DNA of 50,626 nt from NCBI GenBank assembly GCA_947178105.1, contig CAMWXD010000029.1, positions 1-50,626 of the forward strand. The letters are read 5' to 3'. The number at the start of each line of letters is the position of its first letter. Position 1 is the first letter of the stretch. This document shows, one piece after another, positions 34,451 through 43,189 of the stretch. The notes beneath the pieces were generated by a model that was not told the origin of the DNA, made no database searches, and saw only the letters and a list, made by a program, of their open reading frames with translations. The translations under genes were made by a program, and so were the position numbers. Origin of the DNA: an uncultured Eubacterium sp. Lineage in GTDB: Bacteria > Bacillota > Clostridia > Lachnospirales > Lachnospiraceae.

Positions 34451-35095
34451 ATGCAAACAGAAATTTATATGAATGAATTGATAGAACGGTATCCGGCATT
34501 GGAACAAATTAGAGAACCAATCATAGAAGGGTATCAGATTATAAAACAGGCATATAAGAATGATGGAAAGCTACTGATTGCAGGGAATGGCGGTTCTGCT
34601 GCAGATAGTGAACATATTGCTGGGGAGCTTATGAAACGGTTCCGAGTGCCAAGGCCTGTACCAAAAGAATTTGCAGATAAATTAAGAGAAGCAGATAGGG
34701 AAAGAGGTGAAAGACTGTCAAAAAATCTTGAACAGGCACTTATGGCGATTCCACTTGTTGCACATGAGGCATTGTCGACAGCGTATATAAATGATGTGGA
34801 TGGTCTTGGGGTTTTTGCTCAACAGATGTATGGATATGGTAGGTCTGGGGATGTGTTTTTAGGAATCTCAACATCCGGCAACAGCCAAAATATTATAAAT
34901 GCAGTAGTTGTGGCAAAAGCGCTCGGAATAAAAGTGATAGCCCTGACAGGGAATACAGGTGGAGAACTGGCACAGATAGCGGATTGTGCTGTTATTGTTC
35001 CTGAAATAGAAGTACATAAAATTCAGGAACTCCATTTGCCGATTTACCATTGTTGGTGCCAGATGCTGGAATTTTATTTTTTCGGGTTAAAATAG
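34451..35095 (+). CDS. gmhA: Sedoheptulose-7-phosphate isomerase
   Basis: The 214-residue SIS-domain protein matches GmhA: AGNGGSAADSEHIAGEL (44-60), the GISTSGNSQNIINA phosphate loop, ALTGNTGGELA and a late EVHKIQELHLPIYH with the E-x-x-x-x-E-x-H pattern. GmhA makes D-glycero-D-manno-heptose 7-phosphate from sedoheptulose 7-phosphate, the first step of the heptose pathway served by HddA upstream. A segment at about 75-100 rich in charged residues is somewhat longer than in short family members. It closes the heptose block. Confidence 0.9.
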   Translation: MQTEIYMNELIERYPALEQIREPIIEGYQIIKQAYKNDGKLLIAGNGGSAADSEHIAGELMKRFRVPRPVPKEFADKLREADRERGERLSKNLEQALMAIPLVAHEALSTAYINDVDGLGVFAQQMYGYGRSGDVFLGISTSGNSQNIINAVVVAKALGIKVIALTGNTGGELAQIADCAVIVPEIEVHKIQELHLPIYHCWCQMLEFYFFGLK

Positions 35096-35151
35096 ACAAG
35101 TATTATTTATGATATCTATAAGTTAAATAAGTGAAAGGAACAACAAAAGAT

Positions 35152-37998
35152 ATGAAAAATATCAATGATATACGAAAAGAAAAAAATTTATATTACATAC
35201 TTCCCAGCAATACCAGAACAGACAACGCAAATCTGACAACAGAAAAAGCGAAAGCGGTAGTAGTGGCCTGTATGTTCTATGAAGAACTGCTTGAAGACAG
35301 CCTGAGATATTTAAATACTGTTCCAGATTATGTAGATATCTGTATTTGCACGTCAAATCCTGTAGTGGCAGAAAAGATACAGGTATTTTGCAGACAGCGC
35401 AGGAATGCTTTTGTTGTGAAAAAGGAGAATCGAGGGAGGGATATTTCATCTCTATTGGTTGCCTGTAAGGATATCCTTTCGAATTATGAGTATATCTGTT
35501 TTATTCATGATAAAAAATCTGTCCATGCTCTGGCCAGACAGCGGTGGGAGATCGATCTGTGGATTAGGAATCTGTGGAGTAGCATGCTGGATTCTGAGCA
35601 ATATATTGAGAATGTGCTAGGAGTATTTTCTGAAAATTCCAATATCGGACTTCTTGTTCCGCCGGAACCGACAGGGGATGTCATGCGTAACTGGTATCAT
35701 AATACATGGGGGCCAAATTTTAATAATACAGTAGAGTTGTCTGAACGCCTGGGGCTTACATGCAATATCAGCAGGACAAAGCCGCCGTTTACGATAGGTA
35801 CAGTATTTTGGTGCAGGTATGATGCTATGAAAAAATTGTTCCAATATGACTGGCGGTACGATGATTTTCCGGAAGAACCTATGGCGAGTGATGGCACCAT
35901 CAGTCATGCTATAGAGCGCATTCTTGGTTATGTGGCACAGGATGCAGGTTATGATACAGGAACCGTTTTTACCTGTGATTATGCTAGATATCTGATTTCT
36001 TTTGTACAGAACCGCCTTCAAGAGGCGTTTGATGTACTTCATCGGACATATAATCTTTATGATTTTGAACAGATTAGACTGGCAGGACGGGCACGAAGAA
36101 AATATACTGCTCAGGTGGTTTGTGGGGTAAAGGATTTTGCAAAACGACATAAGAGGATTTATATCTATGGTGCTGGGATCTGGGCAAAAAGGATTATGGA
36201 GATTTTGGATGAGGAAGATCTTGAACTAGAGGGAATTCTGGTGACAGAACCAGAGAAGAATCCTGAGCGGATAGGGAATTATAAATGTGGTACACTGGAA
36301 GAAGCAGTTGGTGGGGATACAGGTATCATTATAGCGATTCGAAATGCACAGGATGTGGAAGAGATCCGCCGGATGATTGATGCAAAGGGATTGTTTGATT
36401 ATGTGTCAGTTGGTGAGCTGGAAGCTGGAAAACCTGAGGATGCAAGATTTGTAAGAGCTGCTTCCTGTTCTGTGAAATTTTCTATATTGATGCCGGTTTA
36501 CAATGTAGATACTGTATATTTATCCCGGGCGATCAAAAGTGTATGGAACCAAAGCTATGGAAACTGGGAGCTGTGCATTGCAGATGATGCTTCCACAGAT
36601 GAGGAGGTCAGAAGGTATCTTTATCATGTGCATGATGACAGAATTAAAATCCGTATGCTCAATGAGAATAGAGGAATTTCCACAGCAACAAATGCTGCTG
36701 CAGAGATGGCATGTGGGGATTATCTGATTTTGATGGACCATGATGATCTGCTGCATCCGGATGCACTGCTGCGATTCTATCAGGAAATCAAAAGATCTGA
36801 ACCGGATATCGTTTATAGTGATATGGATAAGGTGGATGAAGAGGAGCAGCATTCAGGGGCATTTTATAAGCCACAGTGGTCTCCGGATCTGCTGACAGCG
36901 CAGATGTATGTTGGACATCTTCTGGGATTTAAGAGAGCATTGTTTGAACAGTCAGGAGGATTTCGTTCCGTGTGTGATGGCAGTCAGGATTATGATCTTG
37001 TATTGCGAATGAGTATGCTGGCCCGTGTTATGAGACGCGTAGAAGGAACATTTTATTCCTGGCGTCTTCTTAAGACATCTACTGCATTAAATGTATCGGC
37101 AAAGCCTTATACACAGACAGCAGCATTAAAAGCGCTTCAGAGTTATCTGGATAAGAAATATGGCTCTAGTTATGCATCTGTTCGGGAGACAGAATGGTTG
37201 CACATTTATGATGTAGTCTATGATTTACCGGAAAAGACCGCATTGTCTGTGATTGTTCCAATACAGTCTAAGGAGGATTTATCAGCGGCACAGCTGCGTG
37301 GTTTACAATCGTCATGCACATGGAAGTGGACAGAATTTATTTTGGTTGGAAATGCGCAGGCAGAGGATATACCGCAAGGAATTCGATTTATTCAGTCTGA
37401 AAAAAATACCTGGGCGGGTTTATGTAATGATGGAGCAAGAGAAGCCAGAGGAGATGTCATAATGATTCTGGATGCATATTTATATATGATGACAGAGGAT
37501 TGGGCAGAACGACTGGCATCTAATGCACTGCGGAAGGATGTGGGAGTTGTAGGAGGACTTATCCTAGATGCAGAAGGTCAGATTGAAAGTGCTGGGGTTC
37601 GCATTGACAGAGATGGCTGGGTATATGATATGTATGCAGGTATGGAACCAGTTCAGTTTGGAGAACCGTTTATTTCGCCGTTGATGACCAGAAATGTGAC
37701 AGCTGTATCACAAAAATGTATGGCGTTTTCTAAAACTGTCTATGAGGAAACAGGAGGCTTTGATGAAGAAAGCATGTCTGCATCTGTGGACTTTTGCATT
37801 GCTGTACAGAATGAAAACAGATGGAATATCTATTCTCCTTATGTGAAGGCGATGGATTATGGAAAGATACAAGAGAGCAGTGTCTGCTCGGTAGACATTG
37901 GAAATGAGATGTATCGGAAATATCTGGCTGAAGGAGATCCATATTATAATGGTCTTCTGGATGAGACCAGGAGTATTCCTGTGATAAGAGCCAAATAG
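35152..37998 (+). CDS. Multidomain transferase: RgpF-like + YGAG module + GT2
   Basis: The 948-residue protein joins three recognisable parts. Residues 1-330 are RgpF-like (VVVACMFYEELLEDSLRYL, KKENRGRDISSLLVAC, YICFIHDKK, TIGTVFWCRYDA). Residues 335-430 are the Rossmann-like module (RIYIYGAGIWAKRIMEIL, NPERIGNYKCG). From about 440 a GT2 domain follows (FSILMPVYNVD, ADDASTDEE, MDHDD at 528-532, DGSQDYDLVLRM). The last 240 residues look like a second, degenerate GT2 domain (TALSVIVPIQSKEDL, GLCNDGAREARGDVIMILD). It may add two or more sugars in sequence. The ATG at 35152 follows AAGGAAC at a rather long distance. Confidence 0.86.
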   Translation: MKNINDIRKEKNLYYILPSNTRTDNANLTTEKAKAVVVACMFYEELLEDSLRYLNTVPDYVDICICTSNPVVAEKIQVFCRQRRNAFVVKKENRGRDISSLLVACKDILSNYEYICFIHDKKSVHALARQRWEIDLWIRNLWSSMLDSEQYIENVLGVFSENSNIGLLVPPEPTGDVMRNWYHNTWGPNFNNTVELSERLGLTCNISRTKPPFTIGTVFWCRYDAMKKLFQYDWRYDDFPEEPMASDGTISHAIERILGYVAQDAGYDTGTVFTCDYARYLISFVQNRLQEAFDVLHRTYNLYDFEQIRLAGRARRKYTAQVVCGVKDFAKRHKRIYIYGAGIWAKRIMEILDEEDLELEGILVTEPEKNPERIGNYKCGTLEEAVGGDTGIIIAIRNAQDVEEIRRMIDAKGLFDYVSVGELEAGKPEDARFVRAASCSVKFSILMPVYNVDTVYLSRAIKSVWNQSYGNWELCIADDASTDEEVRRYLYHVHDDRIKIRMLNENRGISTATNAAAEMACGDYLILMDHDDLLHPDALLRFYQEIKRSEPDIVYSDMDKVDEEEQHSGAFYKPQWSPDLLTAQMYVGHLLGFKRALFEQSGGFRSVCDGSQDYDLVLRMSMLARVMRRVEGTFYSWRLLKTSTALNVSAKPYTQTAALKALQSYLDKKYGSSYASVRETEWLHIYDVVYDLPEKTALSVIVPIQSKEDLSAAQLRGLQSSCTWKWTEFILVGNAQAEDIPQGIRFIQSEKNTWAGLCNDGAREARGDVIMILDAYLYMMTEDWAERLASNALRKDVGVVGGLILDAEGQIESAGVRIDRDGWVYDMYAGMEPVQFGEPFISPLMTRNVTAVSQKCMAFSKTVYEETGGFDEESMSASVDFCIAVQNENRWNIYSPYVKAMDYGKIQESSVCSVDIGNEMYRKYLAEGDPYYNGLLDETRSIPVIRAK

Positions 37999-38015
37999 GT
38001 GAATGGAGGGATTGC

Positions 38016-39785
38016 ATGGACAGTCTAAAGAAGCAGATTGATTTACATGATGTGGTCTGCTTTGATATATTTGATACATTGTTGATGCGCCAGATCCACG
38101 ATGCGGAGGCAGTGTTTGATATCGTTGGGGAAAGGGCTATGCGCAGAGGCATTGCAGTAGAAGATTATCGGGAAAAAAGGATTCTGGCGCTGGCTGAAAA
38201 TCCTGTGATTGGTCCAACGATTTATGAAATCTATGACCGGCTGCAGGAAGTTACCGGCATTACGGAGCAACAGCGTATGGAACTGCTCAATCTGGAGATC
38301 CAGACGGAAAAAGATGTCCTCATTCCGAGGAAAACTGTTGTTAACTGTTTTTACTATGCCATTGCACAGGGAAAGCATGTGATCCTTGTATCCGATATGT
38401 ATCTTCCGGCTTCGGTTCTTATGGATATTCTGGAGGAAAAGGGTATCTGTGGGTATGAGAAGATTTATGTATCCTGCGATTACAGACAGCTAAAATATGA
38501 AGGATTATTTGAACGTGTGGTGCAGGAGACAGCGGCTGACAGCATTCTTCATATCGGCAACAGTGTGGAATATGACGGGTACTGGTCCATTCGGTATGGG
38601 ATAGAGCATTATCATGTGGCAGATATGCCGGATATGCTCAATCATTCTACATGGTTTTTTATGGAGGGAAGAATACAGGAGATGGGCCTGAATGATAAGC
38701 TTTTGCTTGGTAAGGTATGTGGAGCTGTATTTAATGATCCATTTTCATTTGGGCCAGGTGAGGTGCGGCCGATGCTGAACTCTGCTTATGAGGTCGGATA
38801 CTGTTTATTTGCTCCGGTAGTTACGCATTTTATGGTCTGGATGAATGACCGGATGAGGGAGATAGATGCGGATGGTATTCTGTTTGGAGCCAGGGACGGC
38901 TGTCTGTTTCGCAAGCTGTATCATATTATGAAGGAGATGCATGTGGTGGCCAGGGCTTTGCCAGATGCGTATTTTCTGACGTCCAGGGTGGCATGTTTTA
39001 GCGCGTGTGCCTACAGTAAAGAGGATATTTGTCAGGCAGTCAGAGGAATTCTGGATGCGGACCCGGTGCAGGTTTTGAAGGATATCTTTCAGATACCGGC
39101 AGAGCAAATACCGGCATATGATAAGGAGCAGTATGAGGAATGGATACAGTTTGTGCTGGAGCAGCAGCCGGTGATACAGATGCGTGCAAAAGGGCTGAGA
39201 CAAAATTATATCCGGTATATGGAAAAAATGGGAATCGATGGTCAAAAAAAATATATCTTTTTTGATCTTGCCTCTCAGGGTACCTGTCAGCATTATCTGT
39301 CGCAGTATTTTGGTCTGGATCTGAGTGGGCTGTATTTCTGGAGACGTATCATTCCAACGAATGATGCTTTCTGTGAGGAAAGAGCAGGCTGCTATGAGTC
39401 AGGGCTGCCTGAGGATGAGGCGAGGTCTGTGATGAAGTATTATTTATATTTAGAGGCTGTTTTGACAGATCCAGATATTCCATCCGTGCAGTGTTTCACG
39501 GATCAGGGAAATCCGGTATATGGACAGGAAAAAAGAACTGCGGGTGAGATACAGTTTATACGGGAGGCACAGCAAGGGATTATTGATTTTTTTAGAGGGT
39601 ATATGAAATCTTTGTGGATTCCGGATATTGGTATTCGTAAGGATGCGGTGGATATGTTGTTCAGTTTTGTGGATTTTGCGAGGACTCGGGTTCAGAATTT
39701 GGTCTGGCAGCATTTGCATGTGGTGGATGATCTTAAGGGAGGACAGAGGGTTCCAGTTGATGGAAGAGATGCGGATATTATTTAA
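38016..39785 (+). CDS. HAD-superfamily protein with large C-terminal domain
   Basis: The 589-residue protein starts with a HAD domain: FDIFDTLLMR with probable nucleophile D17, a helical cap of about 80 residues, VSDMYLPASVL as motif II and HIGNSVEYDG as the late acidic motif. The second half (from about 240) is of unknown type, with ILFGARDGCLFRKLYHIM and YIFFDLASQGTCQHYLSQYF. Proteins of this two-part form are recurrent in capsule loci of Firmicutes and are annotated as predicted HAD hydrolases. It might dephosphorylate a sugar phosphate; the missing heptose bisphosphate phosphatase step is one untested option. Confidence 0.78.
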   Translation: MDSLKKQIDLHDVVCFDIFDTLLMRQIHDAEAVFDIVGERAMRRGIAVEDYREKRILALAENPVIGPTIYEIYDRLQEVTGITEQQRMELLNLEIQTEKDVLIPRKTVVNCFYYAIAQGKHVILVSDMYLPASVLMDILEEKGICGYEKIYVSCDYRQLKYEGLFERVVQETAADSILHIGNSVEYDGYWSIRYGIEHYHVADMPDMLNHSTWFFMEGRIQEMGLNDKLLLGKVCGAVFNDPFSFGPGEVRPMLNSAYEVGYCLFAPVVTHFMVWMNDRMREIDADGILFGARDGCLFRKLYHIMKEMHVVARALPDAYFLTSRVACFSACAYSKEDICQAVRGILDADPVQVLKDIFQIPAEQIPAYDKEQYEEWIQFVLEQQPVIQMRAKGLRQNYIRYMEKMGIDGQKKYIFFDLASQGTCQHYLSQYFGLDLSGLYFWRRIIPTNDAFCEERAGCYESGLPEDEARSVMKYYLYLEAVLTDPDIPSVQCFTDQGNPVYGQEKRTAGEIQFIREAQQGIIDFFRGYMKSLWIPDIGIRKDAVDMLFSFVDFARTRVQNLVWQHLHVVDDLKGGQRVPVDGRDADII

Positions 39786-41442
39786 GAATCGTTGTAACAA
39801 GAACCAAAAGGAAGATCAAAGGATACTGGAATATATCCGGCAGGCAGAACCGGAGGAGTATGATACTGTTCTGGATAAAGACGGGAGTTGGTCCGTGCAG
39901 TATCATCTTTCTCCTATGCGGGACTCTCTTTTTAGCTGGTATCCTTTTGAAGCGGATGCGGAAGTTCTTGAGGCTGGAGGGGCCTTTGGGGAACTGACGC
40001 ATATTTTGTGTGAAAAATGTGCCTATGTTACATCCGTGGAGCGGGAACCTGTGCGTGCACAGGCGATAAAGAGCCGCTGTCGGATGTATGAAAATCTCAA
40101 AATATGCCAGTGTGATATCAGGGATGTGCAGCCTGTCAGGAAATATGACTATGTGACAGCGGTTGGCCTATTGGAGAGTCAGAGGATAGAGAGTAAGGAT
40201 CTTGGGGATTATGCAGAATTCCTTGTGCATCTGTGCTCTTTTTTAAAGCCGTCAGGGAGGTTGCTGCTGGCTTGTGAGAACAGGATGGGAATCCGGTATT
40301 TGTGTGGGGAACGGGATGGGAAGACGGGCATTCCATACGATGGAGTCCGCAGGTATCCACAGGAGCGGGGGATATTAGGATTTACCAGGATGGAACTGGA
40401 AGCTGTATTGGAAAAGGCAGGAATAACAAGACGCAGATTTTATTATCCGCTGCCTGATTACAGGATGGTGCAGGCTGTTTATGCAGAACACAGTCTTCCA
40501 GAAGACAGTGTCAGGGATCGAGTGATTCCGTATTATAAGGATAGGCGGTCGGTGGTGGCATCTGAGCTGGATTTGATGGATTTCTGTATACAGTCAAAGT
40601 GTCTGCATGTATTTGCCAATTCCTTTTTGGTGGAATGCGTATTGGATGAGGCGGCTTGTACGGATATAGAGTCTGTGTTTCTTACCGTTGACCGGGGACG
40701 TCCAGCAGCTATGGCTGCAATTCATGAAGGAGCTTTTATGTATAAAGAAGCTTTATATCCGCAGGGAGCGGCGGATCTTGCGCGTTCTGTACGTCATGTG
40801 GAGGATCTGAAGAGGCACGGCATTAGGGTTGTGCCTCATATACGGATGTCTAAGAGACGGATACGGATGCCGTATGTGGAAGCGCCTGTACTGATGTCTG
40901 TATTAAGGGATACGCTGGGTCAGGATGCAGAGCGGTTTGTTTGCCTGATGGATCAGGTCTGGGGAGATATCTGCAGATCTTCGGATGTATCAGATGTATC
41001 GGAAGATTTTTTATGGATGCAGCAGTGCGCAGAACAAGACTGGGGACCTGTTTTGAAAAATGTGTATTTTGATATGGTTCCCATGAACTGTTTTTATGAT
41101 GAAGGAGAGATTGTCTATTTTGATCAGGAATTTGTCAGACATGATTATCCGGCAAAGTATACGATGTTTCGGGTGATTTTATATACGTATATTCATATAT
41201 CGGAGGCAGAAAATGCGGTGCCAAGAGCCAGGATGCTGCGCAGGTATGGGATCAGCGATGTTATGTGGGATGTTTTTTTCCGGGAGGAGACGGCGTTTGT
41301 TTCTTCTCTCAGAAAGCATGAGGTATTTCATCACTTTCATGAGATGAGTCAGGTCTCTTATGAGGAAATGAGGGAGAATGCAAAAAGACTGGTGGAAATA
41401 GAAGAAGCAGGATACAGGGAGGATAAGTATGAAGCATTATAA
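39760..41442 (+). CDS. Methyltransferase fused to a kinase-like domain (WbdD-like architecture)
   Basis: The 560-residue protein has a class I SAM methyltransferase in residues 45-270 (VLEAGGAFGELTHIL at 69-83, LKPSGRLLLACENRMGIRYL). The second half looks like a kinase of the aminoglycoside/LPS kinase fold: a lysine-bearing MYKEAL, then DMVPMN with D438 and N443 at catalytic-loop spacing, and YFDQEF with D455 as metal ligand. The same pairing occurs in WbdD of E. coli O9a, which caps and stops O-polysaccharide chains before ABC export. The kinase assignment is from motif spacing only. The ATG at 39760 (after AGAGGG) overlaps the previous gene by 26 bases. Confidence 0.75.
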   Translation: MEEMRILFKNRCNKNQKEDQRILEYIRQAEPEEYDTVLDKDGSWSVQYHLSPMRDSLFSWYPFEADAEVLEAGGAFGELTHILCEKCAYVTSVEREPVRAQAIKSRCRMYENLKICQCDIRDVQPVRKYDYVTAVGLLESQRIESKDLGDYAEFLVHLCSFLKPSGRLLLACENRMGIRYLCGERDGKTGIPYDGVRRYPQERGILGFTRMELEAVLEKAGITRRRFYYPLPDYRMVQAVYAEHSLPEDSVRDRVIPYYKDRRSVVASELDLMDFCIQSKCLHVFANSFLVECVLDEAACTDIESVFLTVDRGRPAAMAAIHEGAFMYKEALYPQGAADLARSVRHVEDLKRHGIRVVPHIRMSKRRIRMPYVEAPVLMSVLRDTLGQDAERFVCLMDQVWGDICRSSDVSDVSEDFLWMQQCAEQDWGPVLKNVYFDMVPMNCFYDEGEIVYFDQEFVRHDYPAKYTMFRVILYTYIHISEAENAVPRARMLRRYGISDVMWDVFFREETAFVSSLRKHEVFHHFHEMSQVSYEEMRENAKRLVEIEEAGYREDKYEAL

Positions 41443-41935
41443 AACAGGATACATCGCAGGAGTGTTTGATCTGTTCCATATCGGACATTTGAATGTAATC
41501 CGCAGGGCCAGTGCACATTGTGAGGAACTGATTGTAGGGGTGCTGGTAGATGAGCTAGTAGAATTTTACAAAAAAGAACCGCCGTTTATCCCGTTCGAGG
41601 AACGCATCGATATTGTTGGGAGTCTTTCTTATGTCAGCCGGGCTGTTCCGGTTACAGTTGAAAATATAGATAAGATGACTGCATGGAGACGATATCATTT
41701 TGATGTTCTTTTTTCCGGTGACGATTATGCCGGACATCCCGGATGGATGGCGGATAAGGAAAATTTGGAACGGGTGGGAGCTACGATTGAATTTTTTCCG
41801 TATACAAAGAGTACCTGTTCTACAAAGTTAAAAGCTATGATTGAAGCAAAAATGAACGGACAGAATACGGTGGAGATTGTATCCAGGACATATGGATCAG
41901 AGCAAAATGATGCAGACCCAAGGATGAAGGGCTGA
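41429..41935 (+). CDS. TagD-like cytidylyltransferase
   Basis: The 168-residue protein is a small nucleotidyltransferase with GVFDLFHIGH (H17, H20), GVLVDELVEFY, PFEERIDIVGSLSYV and a closing YTKSTCSTKLK. Family members make CDP-glycerol, CDP-ribitol-like or CDP-choline-like donors; the RSSGISTT-type end is altered to STCSTK, so the substrate may differ from glycerol phosphate. It overlaps the preceding gene by 14 bases with AGGGAGG before the ATG, and a LicD gene follows at 41975, repeating the cytidylyltransferase-LicD pairing seen at 15821-18067. Confidence 0.88.
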   Translation: MKHYKTGYIAGVFDLFHIGHLNVIRRASAHCEELIVGVLVDELVEFYKKEPPFIPFEERIDIVGSLSYVSRAVPVTVENIDKMTAWRRYHFDVLFSGDDYAGHPGWMADKENLERVGATIEFFPYTKSTCSTKLKAMIEAKMNGQNTVEIVSRTYGSEQNDADPRMKG

Positions 41936-41974
41936 AACCTGAAAAAACAAAAACAGTACATGAGGGGGATGGAT

Positions 41975-43189
41975 ATGAGCGAATTTTGTCCGGTTTATGA
42001 AGGAGTTGATTACACTCCTGTATTTTCGATTGCATATTATCAGGCAGCATATTCGGATCTGCGGGCTGCTTTTGGAGATGATAAACAGGCGTATTTTCAG
42101 CATTTTATTGATTGCGGGGCGGCAGAGGGCAGGCAGGGGAAGCTAGATTTTAGCATTCGTGAATTTCTCAGGCAGCATCCTGGTCTGCAGGGGAAGTTTG
42201 GCAGTGATCTGGGAGCTTATTATCGTGAGGTACTGACAAATCCGAAGTATCAGAAAGATTTGTACAGGCCATATATAGGTATTCATGTGGAGGAGGGTGC
42301 GGATATGGAGCTTCTGCACCATGCACAGAGATGCAATTTAATTTTACTTAGGGAGCTGGACCGTGTATGCAGGAAATACCAGCTCAAATATTATCTGATT
42401 TGCGGGACACTTCTTGGAGCGGTAAGGCATAAAAGTTTTGTTCCGTGGGATGATGATGCAGACATTGCCATGACCAGAGATGATTTTAATGTATTGAAAA
42501 AGAATGCTTCTAAAGAATGGGATGGCAGTACCTTTCTATTTCTGGAATATGATCAGATGGGAAAAGGAGTTTTTTTGGATTATATGTCAAGGCTCGTTTA
42601 TATGAAAGAGGATGTTCCTGTCATTACTTATCAGAAAATCCGTGGGAAAGGCCGAAGCGATATAGACAGTCATATTCCTCTGGATATCTATATACTGGAT
42701 AATGCTTCGGATAATGAAAAAAAGCATTATTATCAGACATTGGCTCTACAGGGGATTTATGGGCTGGGTATGGGGCACCGAGCTTATATTGATCATAGTG
42801 AATACAGTCAAGCACCGGCAGGTATCCGCAGAAAAGTAAAGCTGCTGGTGAGCGTTGGGCGTATTTTGCCGCTAAAGTTTATCTTTTGGCTGTATGAAAG
42901 GGTACGGCAAATGTATAACAGGCAGGAAACAGGTAGTTATATTATGTCTAATGGATTTATTTTCTGCCTGCCGTGGAAATTTGATAAAAAGTGGTTTGGA
43001 AACGGATCAGTCTGTACGATCGATGATGTGCCACTGATGGCTCCTGCGAATTGTGATGCTTATTTAAAAAAGCAGTATGGGGACTATATGAAGCTCCCGG
43101 CTCTGGAAGATCGCAGGCCGACGCATACGCTGGGAGCAAGCGGGATATTTTATACGGTGGACTATAACAAAGGAACGGAGAGGTTATGA
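41975..43189 (+). CDS. LicD-family phosphotransferase with N-terminal repeat module (second copy)
   Basis: The 404-residue protein opens with about 100 residues of a tandem YYxxxYxDL-type module (AYYQAAYSDLRAAFGDD, HFIDCGAAEGRQGK). The LicD core follows: YYLICGTLLGAVRHKSFVP and WDDDADIAM with acidic residues D159-D163, then IPLDIYILDNA. It is longer than the LicD protein at 17261 by this module. It likely transfers a phospho-group made by the cytidylyltransferase just upstream. The ATG at 41975 has AGGGGG seven bases before it; ATGs at 41960 and 41969 are too near or lack a site. Confidence 0.89.
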   Translation: MSEFCPVYEGVDYTPVFSIAYYQAAYSDLRAAFGDDKQAYFQHFIDCGAAEGRQGKLDFSIREFLRQHPGLQGKFGSDLGAYYREVLTNPKYQKDLYRPYIGIHVEEGADMELLHHAQRCNLILLRELDRVCRKYQLKYYLICGTLLGAVRHKSFVPWDDDADIAMTRDDFNVLKKNASKEWDGSTFLFLEYDQMGKGVFLDYMSRLVYMKEDVPVITYQKIRGKGRSDIDSHIPLDIYILDNASDNEKKHYYQTLALQGIYGLGMGHRAYIDHSEYSQAPAGIRRKVKLLVSVGRILPLKFIFWLYERVRQMYNRQETGSYIMSNGFIFCLPWKFDKKWFGNGSVCTIDDVPLMAPANCDAYLKKQYGDYMKLPALEDRRPTHTLGASGIFYTVDYNKGTERL

